Positions 11,331 through 22,263 of a DNA stretch of 64,000 bases are shown here, piece after piece. The translations under genes were made by a program, and so were the position numbers. Below the pieces are notes generated by a model. That model was given only the letters and a program-made list of their open reading frames with translations, had not been told where the DNA came from and did not search any database. This DNA comes from Lycium barbarum. Its lineage: Eukaryota; Streptophyta; Magnoliopsida; Solanales; Solanaceae. Where the stretch lies: NCBI RefSeq assembly GCF_019175385.1, contig NC_083341.1:65567800-65631799 (forward strand), given 5' to 3'. The number at the start of each line of letters is the position of its first letter. The stretch's first letter is position 1.

Positions 11331-13343
11331 AAAAGTGTGAATTTATTTAACAAAATATTTATACCAAGTCAATTTAATCTAGTTACGAAAGTATTGACGG
11401 CCTAAGTCTTGCCTAAAGCGAATGACAATTTTAAGTTTAACAAACAAGGCGACAAGTAAATAAATATATCAACCCGTCATTACAAAAATAAAGTTTCCAC
11501 TATACTATGAGTTTATGTTTTGTACAGTTATCAAAAAAATGCGGAAAGTAAATACAGACAGTGATTCGATGAAGTTTTTTGGATTCCTTCCGAGTGTCAT
11601 CTTAGGGATGTATTTCCGAGTACCTGTATAAACACTTAGTAAAAGTGTTATTAAGAGAATAAATAACTATTGAATGAATTAAAGAAATAATTAATAAACT
11701 TAACATAAAAACCCGTCTTTTGTACATGGGAGGCCTTGGAAATCGAGGGAAATTTCTTTATCGGCCATTTGGGTATAGCATTCGCCCAAATAAATTTAAA
11801 TAAATGTGACAAAAATGTAACAGTACTGTTGGCCGCCGGAAGTATTTTCCGGGCGCAGAACCAACAATGGTATTTGTAAAAATAATGTAAAATGTGTATA
11901 ATCAATCCAAACAATTAGCAACAATGCGGCAGTAGATGAACCATTGGAAAAATGACAGAGGTTGTCCGGAAAGTGTCACAAAATAGTCAACGGAAAATAA
12001 AACCAATCCATTGTGGAGCAACCAGCAATCAAACAGAACAACAACAACCCAACATTAACACCGATAAGCAAAAACATAAATAATAGCAAAAACGAAAATG
12101 ACTATGGTAATGATCGGAGCAAGATAATCCCAAACAGAGCTAGAAATTAAGTTTGTCGGGATTCTGGTCATTTTTTGAGATAGAATAACGCTGGGAGAGG
12201 TGGCACCGGGTGTTCGTGGTGGTGGCTGGTGGCGTGACTGATGGAGAAAAGTGAAAGGGGAGGGTTGTATGGTGCAAAATGGGGTCGTGGTTAAGGTCAG
12301 GTCGGAGTTTATGTGGGGGCTGCTCCGGTTCAACGGAGCTCGAAGCTCCTCACCGGAGCAGCAAAATGAAGACGAAAGGGGCTAGTTGGTCTTGTTTTCG
12401 TCGTTAAAGCTCGAAGAACAAGGGAAAGGGGACGGGAGCAGCGACTGGTGGGTTGTGGCGCGATCAACTGCTTCGGCGTCGTGAGTTCGCCGAAGCGGGC
12501 AGTGGGGGTGGTGGTCAGCGTTAATGGAGAGAGGGAGATGAAGTGGGGTTGTGGGGGCTGTGCGGTGGTTGTGGGGGCTGTGCGGTGGTTGTGGTAGTTT
12601 GGTGAAGGTGGGCGGAGCGTCGCCGGAGCTCCGAGCTCCGGCATGGAGGCGGCGGTGGAGGTTTTGTTTAAAGGGGAGAGGGGAAGAGAGAATGATTAGG
12701 GTTTAAAGAAAAAAAAATCTTAAATGTGCAAGTGTTGTGTAAAAAAAAATGAGTTTATGAAAATTAACCCCTTCTATTTCTTTATAATACAAACTAACCC
12801 CTTCTATTGTTCAAAAAATAAAAGAACTCCTCCCCTTGTCCCCTTTACCCCTTTTAAACTATGTTTAAAAATACATTAACCAATGGATCAAGAACCCAAC
12901 CCATCACCTCAAATGTCAATTTTTTTTTAAAGGTGATGAGACCTTGACTTGATCGAATTCTTGCTCTGCGTTTAAAAATTAATTGCTCTGATTTTCTCTG
13001 CACTAACGGACTGTACTAAAATATTTTTAATTAATACATGTATAAATAATAATAATGTAAGTATAAAATATAAATATTAATGTATAAGATATAAAAATGT
13101 ACTGCTATGAAATAAAAAAATAATTATTAATTGCACAAAATGATAGTATTACGCTGTACATGTGCAAAAATAATGATTCTTTAAAATCACAATAAATTGA
13201 TAAAATTCCTAGAATAAGGATAATCATCAATAAATTGTCGAAAAATGTAAAAATGTGTAAAAAGCTATTTTTTGCTCTTTAACGAATCAGGACCACCCAA
13301 AACGTTAATTTCAAGCATGGCGAGCCAAAATTAGGTGTCAACA
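11331..13343. other. Rest of the Ogre LTR, no gene seen
   Basis: AT-rich sequence with one GC-rich patch (12170-12680). AACCCCTTCTATT is repeated at about 12767 and 12795. The ORF calls in the patch (12055-12333, 12330-12644, minus) have low-complexity Pro/Ser/Thr content and no domain. Confidence 0.5.
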
Positions 13344-14546
13344 CACGTGTGTTTTTGTTGCATCTAGGGACTTTAAGTGGAAAACGTGTTGATTTTGAAG
13401 GAAATGGAAGAGTGACCTTGCTGAGCTAAGGCTGGAGCGAGGGCACATCTCCCCAGCGAGGTTGGCTGCTCCAAATGGAAGCCTTGTAAGAATTTGGCTA
13501 AGTGCAAAATAACCCCATGACCTCATTGAGCCAAGCCCAAGGCGAGGTCCTACCTTGCTCTAGAGCTCGCTCAGCGAGCCCATGGTATCAAAATGGAAAT
13601 TATTTAAAGTTCCTACCCGTTGCGGATGGGCTTTGGAGAGTGATTTCCCAACACTATAAAAAGAGCCCCTTTGCACAACGTTTTAGAGAACTGGGGACCT
13701 AGAGAGAGCTAGAAGCCATCGTGGAGGCCGGAGATTATTGAGTTCTAACTTTTCTTCTTTACTACTAGTTTTTATATTTTCTTTGGATGATTTGTTGTAT
13801 TTCCTCCATGTCTATGTGGAGCTAAACTTCTCATTCTAGTGTTGTGGTAAAACATGAATATTAATGTTTGATGATTATTTCTTATCTTAATGCGAGTTGT
13901 TGAGTTTGATTGTTTCTTTAATTTTGTTCATAATTGCTTGATTGTTTGGCCAACAGTTAGGTTCTATCAACTATCTAATATACATACTTTGGAAAGATGT
14001 TGTTAGATTAGAGAAGGATTAAAGAGGGCGTGATCTGATTATCCCTACAGTTGAGCTAGGATTTGTGGCTAGGATAGGAATATACCTAGGCGCCACGTTC
14101 AATTAAATACCGTAAAAGAATTGAGTTCTTAATAGGTCAATTCCACAGAAATATAGGCGGCGAACTATTTGGAATCGGCGAGTAGTTGTTTGGGATAATA
14201 CCACGAGATTAATAATCCGGTTAATTAGCAATCATCGATAATTCGGATTAAGTAGAAATAGTCTGGAAACTTAATAGGATTGGTGAACGAACCGCAACCC
14301 TAGAACATTCGTCGCATTGATAACATAAAAACCCGCTCTTTCTTGTTTGAAGTTCATTAGTTGTTTTATTTTTATTTTTAATTAGCTTATAATCATAACC
14401 TTCATATATCATCTCTTGTGTAGATGATTCGGATTGTTTATAGTTGACGGTTAGTCATAAGTCCCTATGGGTTTGACATCCGATTTTTAAAATTACTATA
14501 TTACTTGTACAATTACGTATACTTGCGTGTGCATTTGGAAGCAACA
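13344..14546 (+). mobile_element. Athila-like LTR fragment, 5' truncated by Ogre insertion
   Basis: Directly follows the Ogre LTR end at 13343. It has a TATA box (TATAAAAA, 13655-13662) about 75 bp after the palindrome GCTCGCTCAGCGAGC (13565-13579). It ends AGTCCCTATGGGTTTGAC...GGAAGCAACA, a pattern known from Solanaceae Athila LTR 3' ends (the 'gtccctgtgg-ttcgac' segment). The Ogre insertion probably removed the first bases from view. Lineage is inferred; no coding domain is present. Confidence 0.55.
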
Positions 14547-14620
14547 ATGAGAGTTCGAATCCCCTCCTACATTTTCCCTTCCCCCACCCCCATTTATAAA
14601 AAAGAAATAAATAAATAAAA
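14547..14620 (+). mobile_element. SINE 3' fragment
   Basis: GAGAGTTCGAATCCCC matches a pol III B box. It is followed by C-rich CCCTTCCCCCACCCCCA and an A-rich tail, matching the order seen in the complete SINE at 31208-31338. The 5' half (A box) is missing where the Athila-like LTR ends at 14546, so the LTR probably inserted into the SINE. Confidence 0.65.
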
Positions 14621-14760
14621 CGAAGGAAGCAAAAAAGATAGTTAGTAGTTATAAGTTAAATTAGTCAAATTATAAATCATTATTTAGTTTATAATTAACT
14701 TGATGTAATTCATTTTTAAATTTAGTAGAATTTGAACAGATCATATCATCTATTTATCAA
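14621..14760. other. AT-rich flank of MULE, unassigned
   Basis: No repeat or gene recognised. The last nine bases (14752-14760, ATTTATCAA) are the left target duplication of the MULE-like element. Confidence 0.5.
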
Positions 14761-15240
14761 GGGACAAGGTGCAAATATACCCCTCAACTTTCTGATTTAG
14801 AGCAGATATACCCCTCATTGAAAAAGTGGTGTATATATACCCCTGTTGTTACATAAATAATGCAAATGTATCATTTTTGCTATGATTTTTAAAAAAAAAA
14901 AAAATATTTATCTTATTATTTAATTTTAAAAATGTCATATGGCATTAAAAAAAAGTCTACCCATTTTTTTTATTAGACGTATGTTTTTAAAGCCACGTGG
15001 TAATTTTTTTCTGGTGAGTTGAGTTTGGCTTGTTTAAAATATACGGGCAGACTTATTTCTTTTAAAGTCACGAAGGTACTTTTTTTAAACGAGTCAGACC
15101 CGATCCACCAGAAGAAAAAACTTACTATGTGACTATAAAAAAATAAGTCTACAAAACATCATATCTATTATGCATATTACACAAAAGAAATGCTCTCTTC
15201 TCTTTCCTCTCCCATACAAACCTAACCTAGCGTAGCCACT

Positions 15241-18113
15241 CATGGCTGCTCCGGACACTGGGCGGCTGGCCAGTCATCAGATCTTTCTTTCCAATCGCAA
15301 TTCCCATCATTAACTCTAACGAACTCCCTGCTTCTTCTTCAGCACTCCTTCCTCTTCCCATTAACCCTACTTCTAGTTTTGCTCAAATAGTTTTGCATGC
15401 CACAGATTCGTCGTCATTGATCAAATGTGATCCAATTCCCCAGAAGAAGGTCACGTATGTTGATGGTATTCCGTACGTGAAATGGACGTCGAATGAAGTG
15501 TCTAGAATGGAAGTGATTGAAAACTTACAATATGTCACTGTAGGTAAGTTTTCATATGATTGGCCTGAATTAGAAGAGTTGAGGACTATTATTCCTAAAC
15601 AATGTGGTGCGAAGGGTAAATGTACAGAAGGGTTTTTCAAAAATCGACATATTTTAATTCGTTGTACTTTAATGAAAGATTTCATTACTATTTCTTCCAG
15701 GAGTGCATTTTGGTTGAAGTCGAAAGATGGGTACACTTATCAAATGAGGCCTCTCATTTATGATTCAAACGTTAAAATAGACGAAAAAATATCCAAGGCC
15801 ATTGCAAATCTGTTGCCTACTTTTTTTGTGAAAGAATCTTTGCTTAAATTGGCATCTACGGTTGGAAAGCCATTGCAGTTAGATTTAGTCATTGTTTATA
15901 AGACAAGGCCAAATTGTACGAGGGTGAAAGTTCAGGTGGATTTACTTGCTGATTATTCGAAGTTTGTGATGATGGAAATAGAAGATGAGGTGACAAAGGC
16001 AATAAGAGAGGTTAAAGTGAAGATCCAATATGATTTCCTACCAAAATATTGTACTGAGTGCATGTTACAAGGGCATTCCAATGTAGAATTTAGAACGTTG
16101 CACCCAAAACTGGAAAAGGAGAATACTGCAGAACAAAGCATGGATAAACCAATGGAGAAACAAGTTGAACAGAAGCAGCAGAAGGAGGATCAAAAGCAAG
16201 AAGTGCCTCAGAGGCACAACCAAAAGATATAGAGGAAGACTTGTTCAGAAATTTGTACCCAAAGTTTTATCTAGTGTGACTCTGGTAACATATCTAGGGG
16301 AAATAACCAACAAGAAAACAAAGAATCAAAGTGGTGAAACAAAAATATGGCTATTACAAAAGTTTATGAGAAGAAACAGGCTAACTCTAACAATAGAGTT
16401 AACAAAGGGCAAGATGAGGGTGTTACAAGTCATAAGTTTGATATACTGTCTACTATGGTGGAGGAAGGAGAGATATGTCAGGATATTTTAGTCGTGGTTG
16501 ATAAGGATAATAAGAAGATTGAAGTAGTAAAGATTGATAACAAGGATCAACAAGAGGGAAGGTAGAGACAAGAACTCAGAAGTGATTAATGAGAAGGAAG
16601 AGAAGAATATTAATGCAGTTGATATTGCTATTGTTGATCTTTCAAAAACTAATAATGTGGAAGTTCTTAATGAAGCTGTGTCTGATCTTACAAAGGATAA
16701 CACTGAAAAGGATGCAATGCAAGATGGTGATTCAAATAGTATTGATGTTGTTCTGAATAGTGGATTTGTGTGTGACAAAGAAGTGATTATTGAGGTGATT
16801 ATTGAGGTGGAAGAAAATAGCTCTCATGTATCTAATGTAACTATTATTGATCTTCCAAAGAATAATATTTCTGATCCTGCAAAGGATAACACTAAAAAGG
16901 ATGCACTGCAAGATGGTGATTTAGAAAGTGTTGATGTTGATCTGAACGGTGGATTTATTAGTGATAAGAACAAAGAAGTGATTATACAGGTGGAAGAAAA
17001 GAACATTCATGCAGAGGACATAGTTTCTGATTAACACAAAATTATGCTCTAGAAGTACCAAATGATAATGATGCTGTTTCTGATCTAGCAAATTCTAGAA
17101 TTAATTCAGCTAGTGTTGATATTAGAACTATCAATGGGAATGAGGAAAAGCATGATAGTTAGCCAAATGTAGAGGAAGAAAAGATAGAGGGTTGCATTAG
17201 TATGGAAAATAATAGTGAAGAGCATTTGGATGTTTCGCATACCATAAAATGCAGAAACTGGCTTTATAGATCAAGTTCAAGCTAACAAGGAGGAAATTAA
17301 TTCATCCATCTGAATCAATGGATATGGGGAGAATAGTTGAGTTGATCAATGAAGAAGAAGGGGCGATTAGAATCTCAGATGAGGAAATTATTGTTCCTAC
17401 AAAGGTTACTTTAGAGAACAATCAGGGGGAGACTTCTAAACAATTGCTCATGGGAACTCAAGAGGATAGATCACTTTCTGGTGATATTGTAGAAGGAAGT
17501 TTGCATGATTCCATCAGTGAGGACATGGGCATTACAGACAAGACCATAGAAGAAGATAAGGAGAGAGTAGAAGATGAAATTGTAGACAACAGATCTGGAG
17601 GGATGTCAGTGGAGCTGGTTGCAAGTTATAAGTTAGAGGGTAACAAGTTAATAGGATGCTATCCAAGTAAAACTGCTCAAGATACAATGGACAGACTCTC
17701 ACCTTCACCAGCTCAGTCAGATTTGATTTTGAAGGAGAATATCTATGCACTAGCAATTCAGAGGAAATCTTCACCAAATAAGGAACTACATGCATTAGTT
17801 TCTCATGAATTGAATAACATAGAGGATCAGAGTAATTGTGAAGAGGACTTGAGGAGAATAAATCAGATTTGGAAGATGTGGAGGTGGAAAAATTGAGCAA
17901 CATATGATAGAAATCTCAAAACCTGCAGGTGTTACACCAAAGAACAATGGTAAGGGTAAATAAAAGGGTAGAAAGAATAAGAATGGTGCTGATCTACAAG
18001 CCACCAGGTCTCTTTCAAAGAGAGACACAGCAGTAAATAAGAAAGCTGGAGAGCCACAACCTTCCAGAATTCTTCTAAAAAAGGGTGCAGCTTGTAAATC
18101 CAACTCTCTATGA
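15241..18113 (+). pseudogene. L1 ORF1 remnant (DUF4283 and zinc knuckle)
   Basis: Encodes the nucleic-acid-binding ORF1 protein of plant L1 LINEs. An ATG at 15241 opens the region, but frame breaks separate it from the main conserved stretch at 15393-16232 (about 279 codons). That stretch has a DUF4283-like N-terminal part and a zinc knuckle read as CTECMLQGH. The fourth ligand, Cys in the family, is replaced by Phe, so the finger is broken. The rest (16233-18113) is a long acidic, Asp/Glu/Asn-rich tail in several frames with internal stops, partly repeated (the KDNTKKDA-like blocks near 16690 and 16880). The stop TGA (18111-18113) overlaps the ORF2 ATG by the four bases ATGA. Confidence 0.8.
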
Positions 18114-18891
18114 TGTTGAAAGCATTCATTTGGAACATCAGATATGTGAACACTCATAAGGCTTTTCATAGAGATCAGATGTTACATAGGCATCACAAGT
18201 TTGTATTGATAGTACTGATGGAACCTTTTCAAAATTCAAGACATATTTCCAAATATAAAAGGAGATTGGGAATGAACATTGCAAATCACAATGGTAATGA
18301 GAAGATTTGGTACTTTGTTGTTGAGGGAGTTGATGTGGAAGTATTAATGGACATTGGTGTATGCTAAATGTGATTCTATTGAAAGATAGGATCTGTGGGA
18401 TAGCATATATAGTTTGGCTAGTAATATTAACTTTCCATGGTTAGTTGGTGGATATTTTAATGTCATTATGAATGAAGAGGAAAAAATTGGAGGCTTGCCA
18501 GATTACCCTAATGAATTTGAAGATTTTGCATTCTGCATGAATTCTTGTGAGTTAACAGTAGTTGATTTTAGAGGCAACCCTTTTACTTGGTAGAATGATA
18601 GGGCAGGAGAGGATTGTATCTTCAAGAGGTTGGACAGAATCCTAGTTAATAATCATCTCCAAGAATAGTTTTGCAATTTAAGTATGGAGCATTTATCTAG
18701 AACTGGTTTAGACCATGCACCTCTACTATTGACAGCAAAAGCGCAGGCTGAACAGTTTCACAAACCTTGTAGGTTCTTAAAGTTCTAGTTAGAGCATGAT
18801 ACATTCATGCAAACAACGGATCAGCACTGGAAGACAAATTTAATTGGAGATTTTTTCATTACTTTTAAATTAAAGATGAAGAATTTGAAAG
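18110..18891 (+). pseudogene. L1 ORF2, endonuclease (APE) portion
   Basis: ORF2 starts with ATG at 18110 inside the ORF1 stop. The apurinic endonuclease-like domain is recognisable: WNIR at the start, the WLVGG-FNVI block near 18440-18467 and DHAPLLLTAKAQ near 18711. In the FNVI block the catalytic Asp of GGDFNV is changed to Tyr (GGYFNV). Several in-frame stops (for example near 18364, 18592 and 18667) and frameshifts show it is dead. The frame ends at 18891, where an LTR fragment begins. About 160 residues expected before the RT domain are absent. Confidence 0.75.
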
Positions 18892-20753
18892 TGTTACACC
18901 CCATATCTTAGAACTAAGGTTAGACTCGTATCGTTATAGTTTTAGTGAAAAATTTGAAAGTTTGTACGTATTACGAAAGTGGTTGACAAGCCTACTTCGG
19001 GCACCCATAACCCCTTGATTCGTTGAGAATTTATAAAAGGTTCCTTAATGAAAGTTATAGTACGCAGAAATACCTTTCCAGGCATATAAGGACCAGGCCA
19101 ATTGGAGTTTGGACCGAGGAGGTATGATATTCTCAAAATGGCTAATAGAGAGGTTCTTAAGATTCGGTAGAATCGACTAAGTTTTCGATACATCTATCTT
19201 CCAGACCAATTTCTGGAACATCCGTTGATAATTTGAGAAAACTTAAGACATTAAAGTTGTAGCCCTTTGAAATATATTTCCAACGGCATATTGTGGAGCC
19301 CGAACGGAGCTCTGTACTAGGAGTTATGCCCATTTTACTAAACGCTATCGACTGAGTGTAAAAGTGACAGGGGAGCTCGCCGAGCTCGCCCCAAAGTGAG
19401 GAAAGGGCTCGCCTTGGGCCGTGCTCAGCAAGGTAGGGGTCCAAAAGTGAAAAAAATTCAAGAAAATCGTCTAAGTGTAAAATGGACAAAGGAGCTCGCT
19501 GAGCTCGCCCCAAAGCGAGGCAGGGGCAAGCCATTGACCACGCTCAGCGAGCCTGGGGTCCCAAATGCCCCATGCTATAAATTCAACACTTAACTCGAAA
19601 TTTAATTTATCAGACATTCCAACTTCGTTCTACAGCCCTAAGCAGCCATTTTCTTCCTCTTCTCATCCTCCCACGTCAAGGTAAGATCGCTCTAACTATT
19701 CCTAAGTAATTATAACATTAATTCATGAATTGTAACATGATGCTTCAACCAAAACATAGGATTTCTAAGGTAAATCCATCTCAAGCGATTCAAAGCTAGA
19801 TTTTTGGTGTTCTTCGTTAAAGAAGCAGTTTAGTTCGTTGGATTGGAGCGTTTACAGGTATGTAGGGTTGCAAACTACGTGTGGGAACATCATTGTTCTT
19901 CCCCACGCTTTCTCTTCCATAAAGCATAAAACTTTACAAAAACTAGAGTTTTTAACCATGTTCATGATAACCCTAGGTCCATGCCCCATGTTATATTATG
20001 TATTAAATTGTTATAAATTCTTCATTGTGTTCTTGATACATCATTATGATTATTGAGAATCTATCCATAATCCATGAAAACCCATACCTTGCACTCCATG
20101 GGTTCTTACATGCAAGTTTATGAACTATTATGATATTTTCAAGAAAAGTTATATATGTTTTATAAGTTCATGCAAGAATAATACGAATGATATCTATATA
20201 CATGTAAGTTATGATTCATGAAAAGCCATGAGCAGCAAGTGCCATTTATTTTCCATGTTCATGTTTTTGGGAGTTGCATTAACTACCGAGACGGCTTCAA
20301 ACAGCCTGAAACTACGTTAGCCACCGTAGGATAAGTATCGCTCCGCCCAGTTAGGACGATTCCTTCATGTTATATTGATTGGATCCTTTCATGTCACGTT
20401 TTCATCTCATACCCTTGGTAAGGTGTGAGAGCTCTGCTGGTCCAGCGAGGTACCAGACTCCACGTACCCATGTGGCGATATCATGTTATCGGTTTATGCA
20501 ATGATCTCCCTACTTTGCAACTGAAATAAGTCTCCCAATAACATATCAAGTCACCGATCACTCGTGTACATACATGCTAATTGGTGTCATTTCCCAATAG
20601 TCATGACTTGCGGGGGACCCATGGTGTCCACGTACCACTCATTCTGGAACGAACCTCGGACCACGAGCCTATAATCTAGGTCACATCCTCATCCCCGGTC
20701 AAATGTACTTTTTCATGTCTTGGTCTCATCCTCACCCCCGGTCAAATGAGCCT

Positions 20754-20755
<2 letters not shown>
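18892..20755 (+). mobile_element. Chromovirus-like LTR fragment, 3' truncated
   Basis: Begins TGTTACACCCC at 18892 within L1 ORF2, a typical LTR start. Its layout parallels the solo LTR at 444: a CG-rich segment of GCTCGCCGAGCTCGCC and CGCTCAGCG type (19370-19560), TATAAAT (19576-19582), and a leader with AAGGTAAGATC donor-like sequence near 19679. It breaks off at the TA microsatellite (20756-20791) without a recognisable LTR 3' end. No target duplication pairs with its start. Confidence 0.6.
19576..19582 (+). promoter_or_regulatory. Probable LTR TATA box
   Basis: TATAAAT, immediately downstream of the CGAGC-rich palindromic segment. The position relative to the LTR start (about 690 bp) is of the same order as in the solo LTR at 444. 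Confidence 0.45.

Positions 20756-20791
<36 letters not shown>
20756..20791. repeat. (TA)n microsatellite at LTR-LTR junction
   Basis: About 18 TA dinucleotides, exactly where the plus-strand LTR fragment stops and a minus-strand LTR fragment begins. Confidence 0.9.
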
Positions 20792-20793
<2 letters not shown>

Positions 20794-22263
20794 TGTCACA
20801 TCACTTTCAACAATCGATTAACAATTTGTATCTCAATTTCATCAAGAAGATCATATTAAATTCTCACCACAATTATCATCAAATGGTAGGTCACAACACA
20901 GCGAATAGTGGCACTAAGCCCACATAATCACCCAATCAATAGCACATTGGAATTCAACCACACACATTATGCCTGAAGACTAGACATGTTTTCTCCTATC
21001 AATTTCACAACGCATACAATCAACTAATCAAAGCCTACCTCAAGTAGACTGTAACCCACCTCAACTGCAGAGCTGGAATAATGTGAATCACTCCGCTATA
21101 GCCTTTCCCTTCCGCAAAGCCTCGAAGCGCTCAAAGTCTAGCAATTAAGATGCTAATTAAGTCACAACACTCTAGTCAACAATATCAATACAATGAACAC
21201 CCTTCCACCTTACCCCCTTCTAATGGGTAAATGATTACGAGGCGTAAATCATCCTAACATTGGTCTTAGCAACCACAAACTATCAATTCATAAGGTTATT
21301 TAATCAAGTTATCTCTTACAAGCAGTTTCTATGGTCAAACTACTATTTTTATGAAACCCTAAGTCTCAATTCACTTAGTTCACATCTCTAATGGTTCAAT
21401 TCGTGATTAGAAAGTGATAACCCAAGCCTTTAGATGATAATCCCACAATAATAATCATAACCTACCAACTATTGAAAGTCTATTAAGTTCTAGGGTTACT
21501 ATTCCCAATTCACCATTGTATACCCATTAGAAGGATGATAATCTTAGAGATGAACACGTAATGAAAGAAGGAATGGTTGAGACTTACCTCTCAAGAATAT
21601 TCTTACCCTAGCTTAGAATTTTGCCCTAGGTGCTCCTTGGAAACTGGTTTGGAGTTTTATGAATAAAGAGTTCGGAACTAAGTGTTTAAAACCTGGGATT
21701 CTGTCCCCGTCGACCGCTACGGCGGTCAAACCGTCGTTGTAGTGGTCCCGTTATAGCGGGAAAGTTCCCGCTGTAGCGGACCTCACTAAAACCTTCCTTC
21801 CGCTGTGGCGAGCCTGGTCCCGCTATCGCGCAAGCGCTACAGCGGTCCAGTGCCCGCCATAGCGGACACCCACATTGCCGACTGACCGGGGCGTCGAGAG
21901 ACCAGCCCTACAACGGCCCCTCCACAGCGGTACCTCTGAGCCAGTAAGCTCACTAATTTCATAGTTTTTCACCCTACCACACAACACTTCATCCGAGGCC
22001 TCACAAACATAAACAAAACATGCACATAAATGTAAAAACACCATAGGACTCACCCGTGGCCTCGAAATTTCCAACAGAGGTCTAATTTCCTAAGTTATCC
22101 CCTAACGAACTCACACACAACCAAACAAATAACCACAAACAAACCAATTTTTCAGTTCTTAGACTTCTGCCTTTGAGTTTCTATTAGCTCATTCTACCTT
22201 TGGAAAGGTTCAATTTGGTATGGCGATCCTAGATTTTCCATAATGACCGGGAGGATCATTGCA
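20792..22263 (-). mobile_element. Chromovirus family-A-like LTR fragment, minus strand
   Basis: On the plus strand it ends AATGACCGGGAGGATCATTGCA, a decayed form of the AATCGGGTCGTTACA end of family A LTRs, so its 5' end is at 22263 on the minus strand. It holds the CCGCTATAGCGG-type cluster (21710-21930) and a splice-donor-like GAGACTTACCTCTC (plus-strand view) near 21578. Its 3' part is missing left of 20792. L1 ORF2 resumes directly after it. Confidence 0.6.
21710..21930 (-). promoter_or_regulatory. CCGCTNNAGCGG palindrome cluster of LTR
   Basis: Seven or more variants of CCGCTATAGCGG and CGCTACAGCGG occur within 220 bp. The same cluster lies at 35510-35770, 47370-47510, 58680-58860 and 63690-63840 in other family A LTRs, always a few hundred bases from the LTR 5' end. 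Confidence 0.6.

Larger units (their letters stand above)
6785..13343 (-). mobile_element. Ogre/Tat 5' LTR, minus strand, interrupted
   Basis: On the minus strand the LTR begins TGTTGACACCTAATTTTGGC at 13343 and runs to about 6785 next to the primer-binding site. Removing the nested solo LTR (7130-10564 plus one 5-bp duplication) leaves about 3.1 kb. The start is almost the same as that of the plus-strand LTR at 38356 (TGTTGACACCTAATTTTTGA). The other LTR of this element would lie left of the window. The 10570-11300 part is low-complexity, with many AATGTATAA blocks. 12330-12680 is GC-rich with GGAGCTCCGAGCTCC near 12624. The ORFs there are probably chance. Confidence 0.7.

Noticed and set aside
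12055..12644. Two minus-strand ORFs in a GC-rich patch
   Set aside because: Low-complexity Pro/Thr/Ser content inside an Ogre LTR. No motif and no splice-linked neighbours.
18892..22263. A single complete LTR element inside the L1
   Set aside because: The two halves have opposite polarity and the flanks GAAAG and TCCTG do not match. Treated as two fragments.
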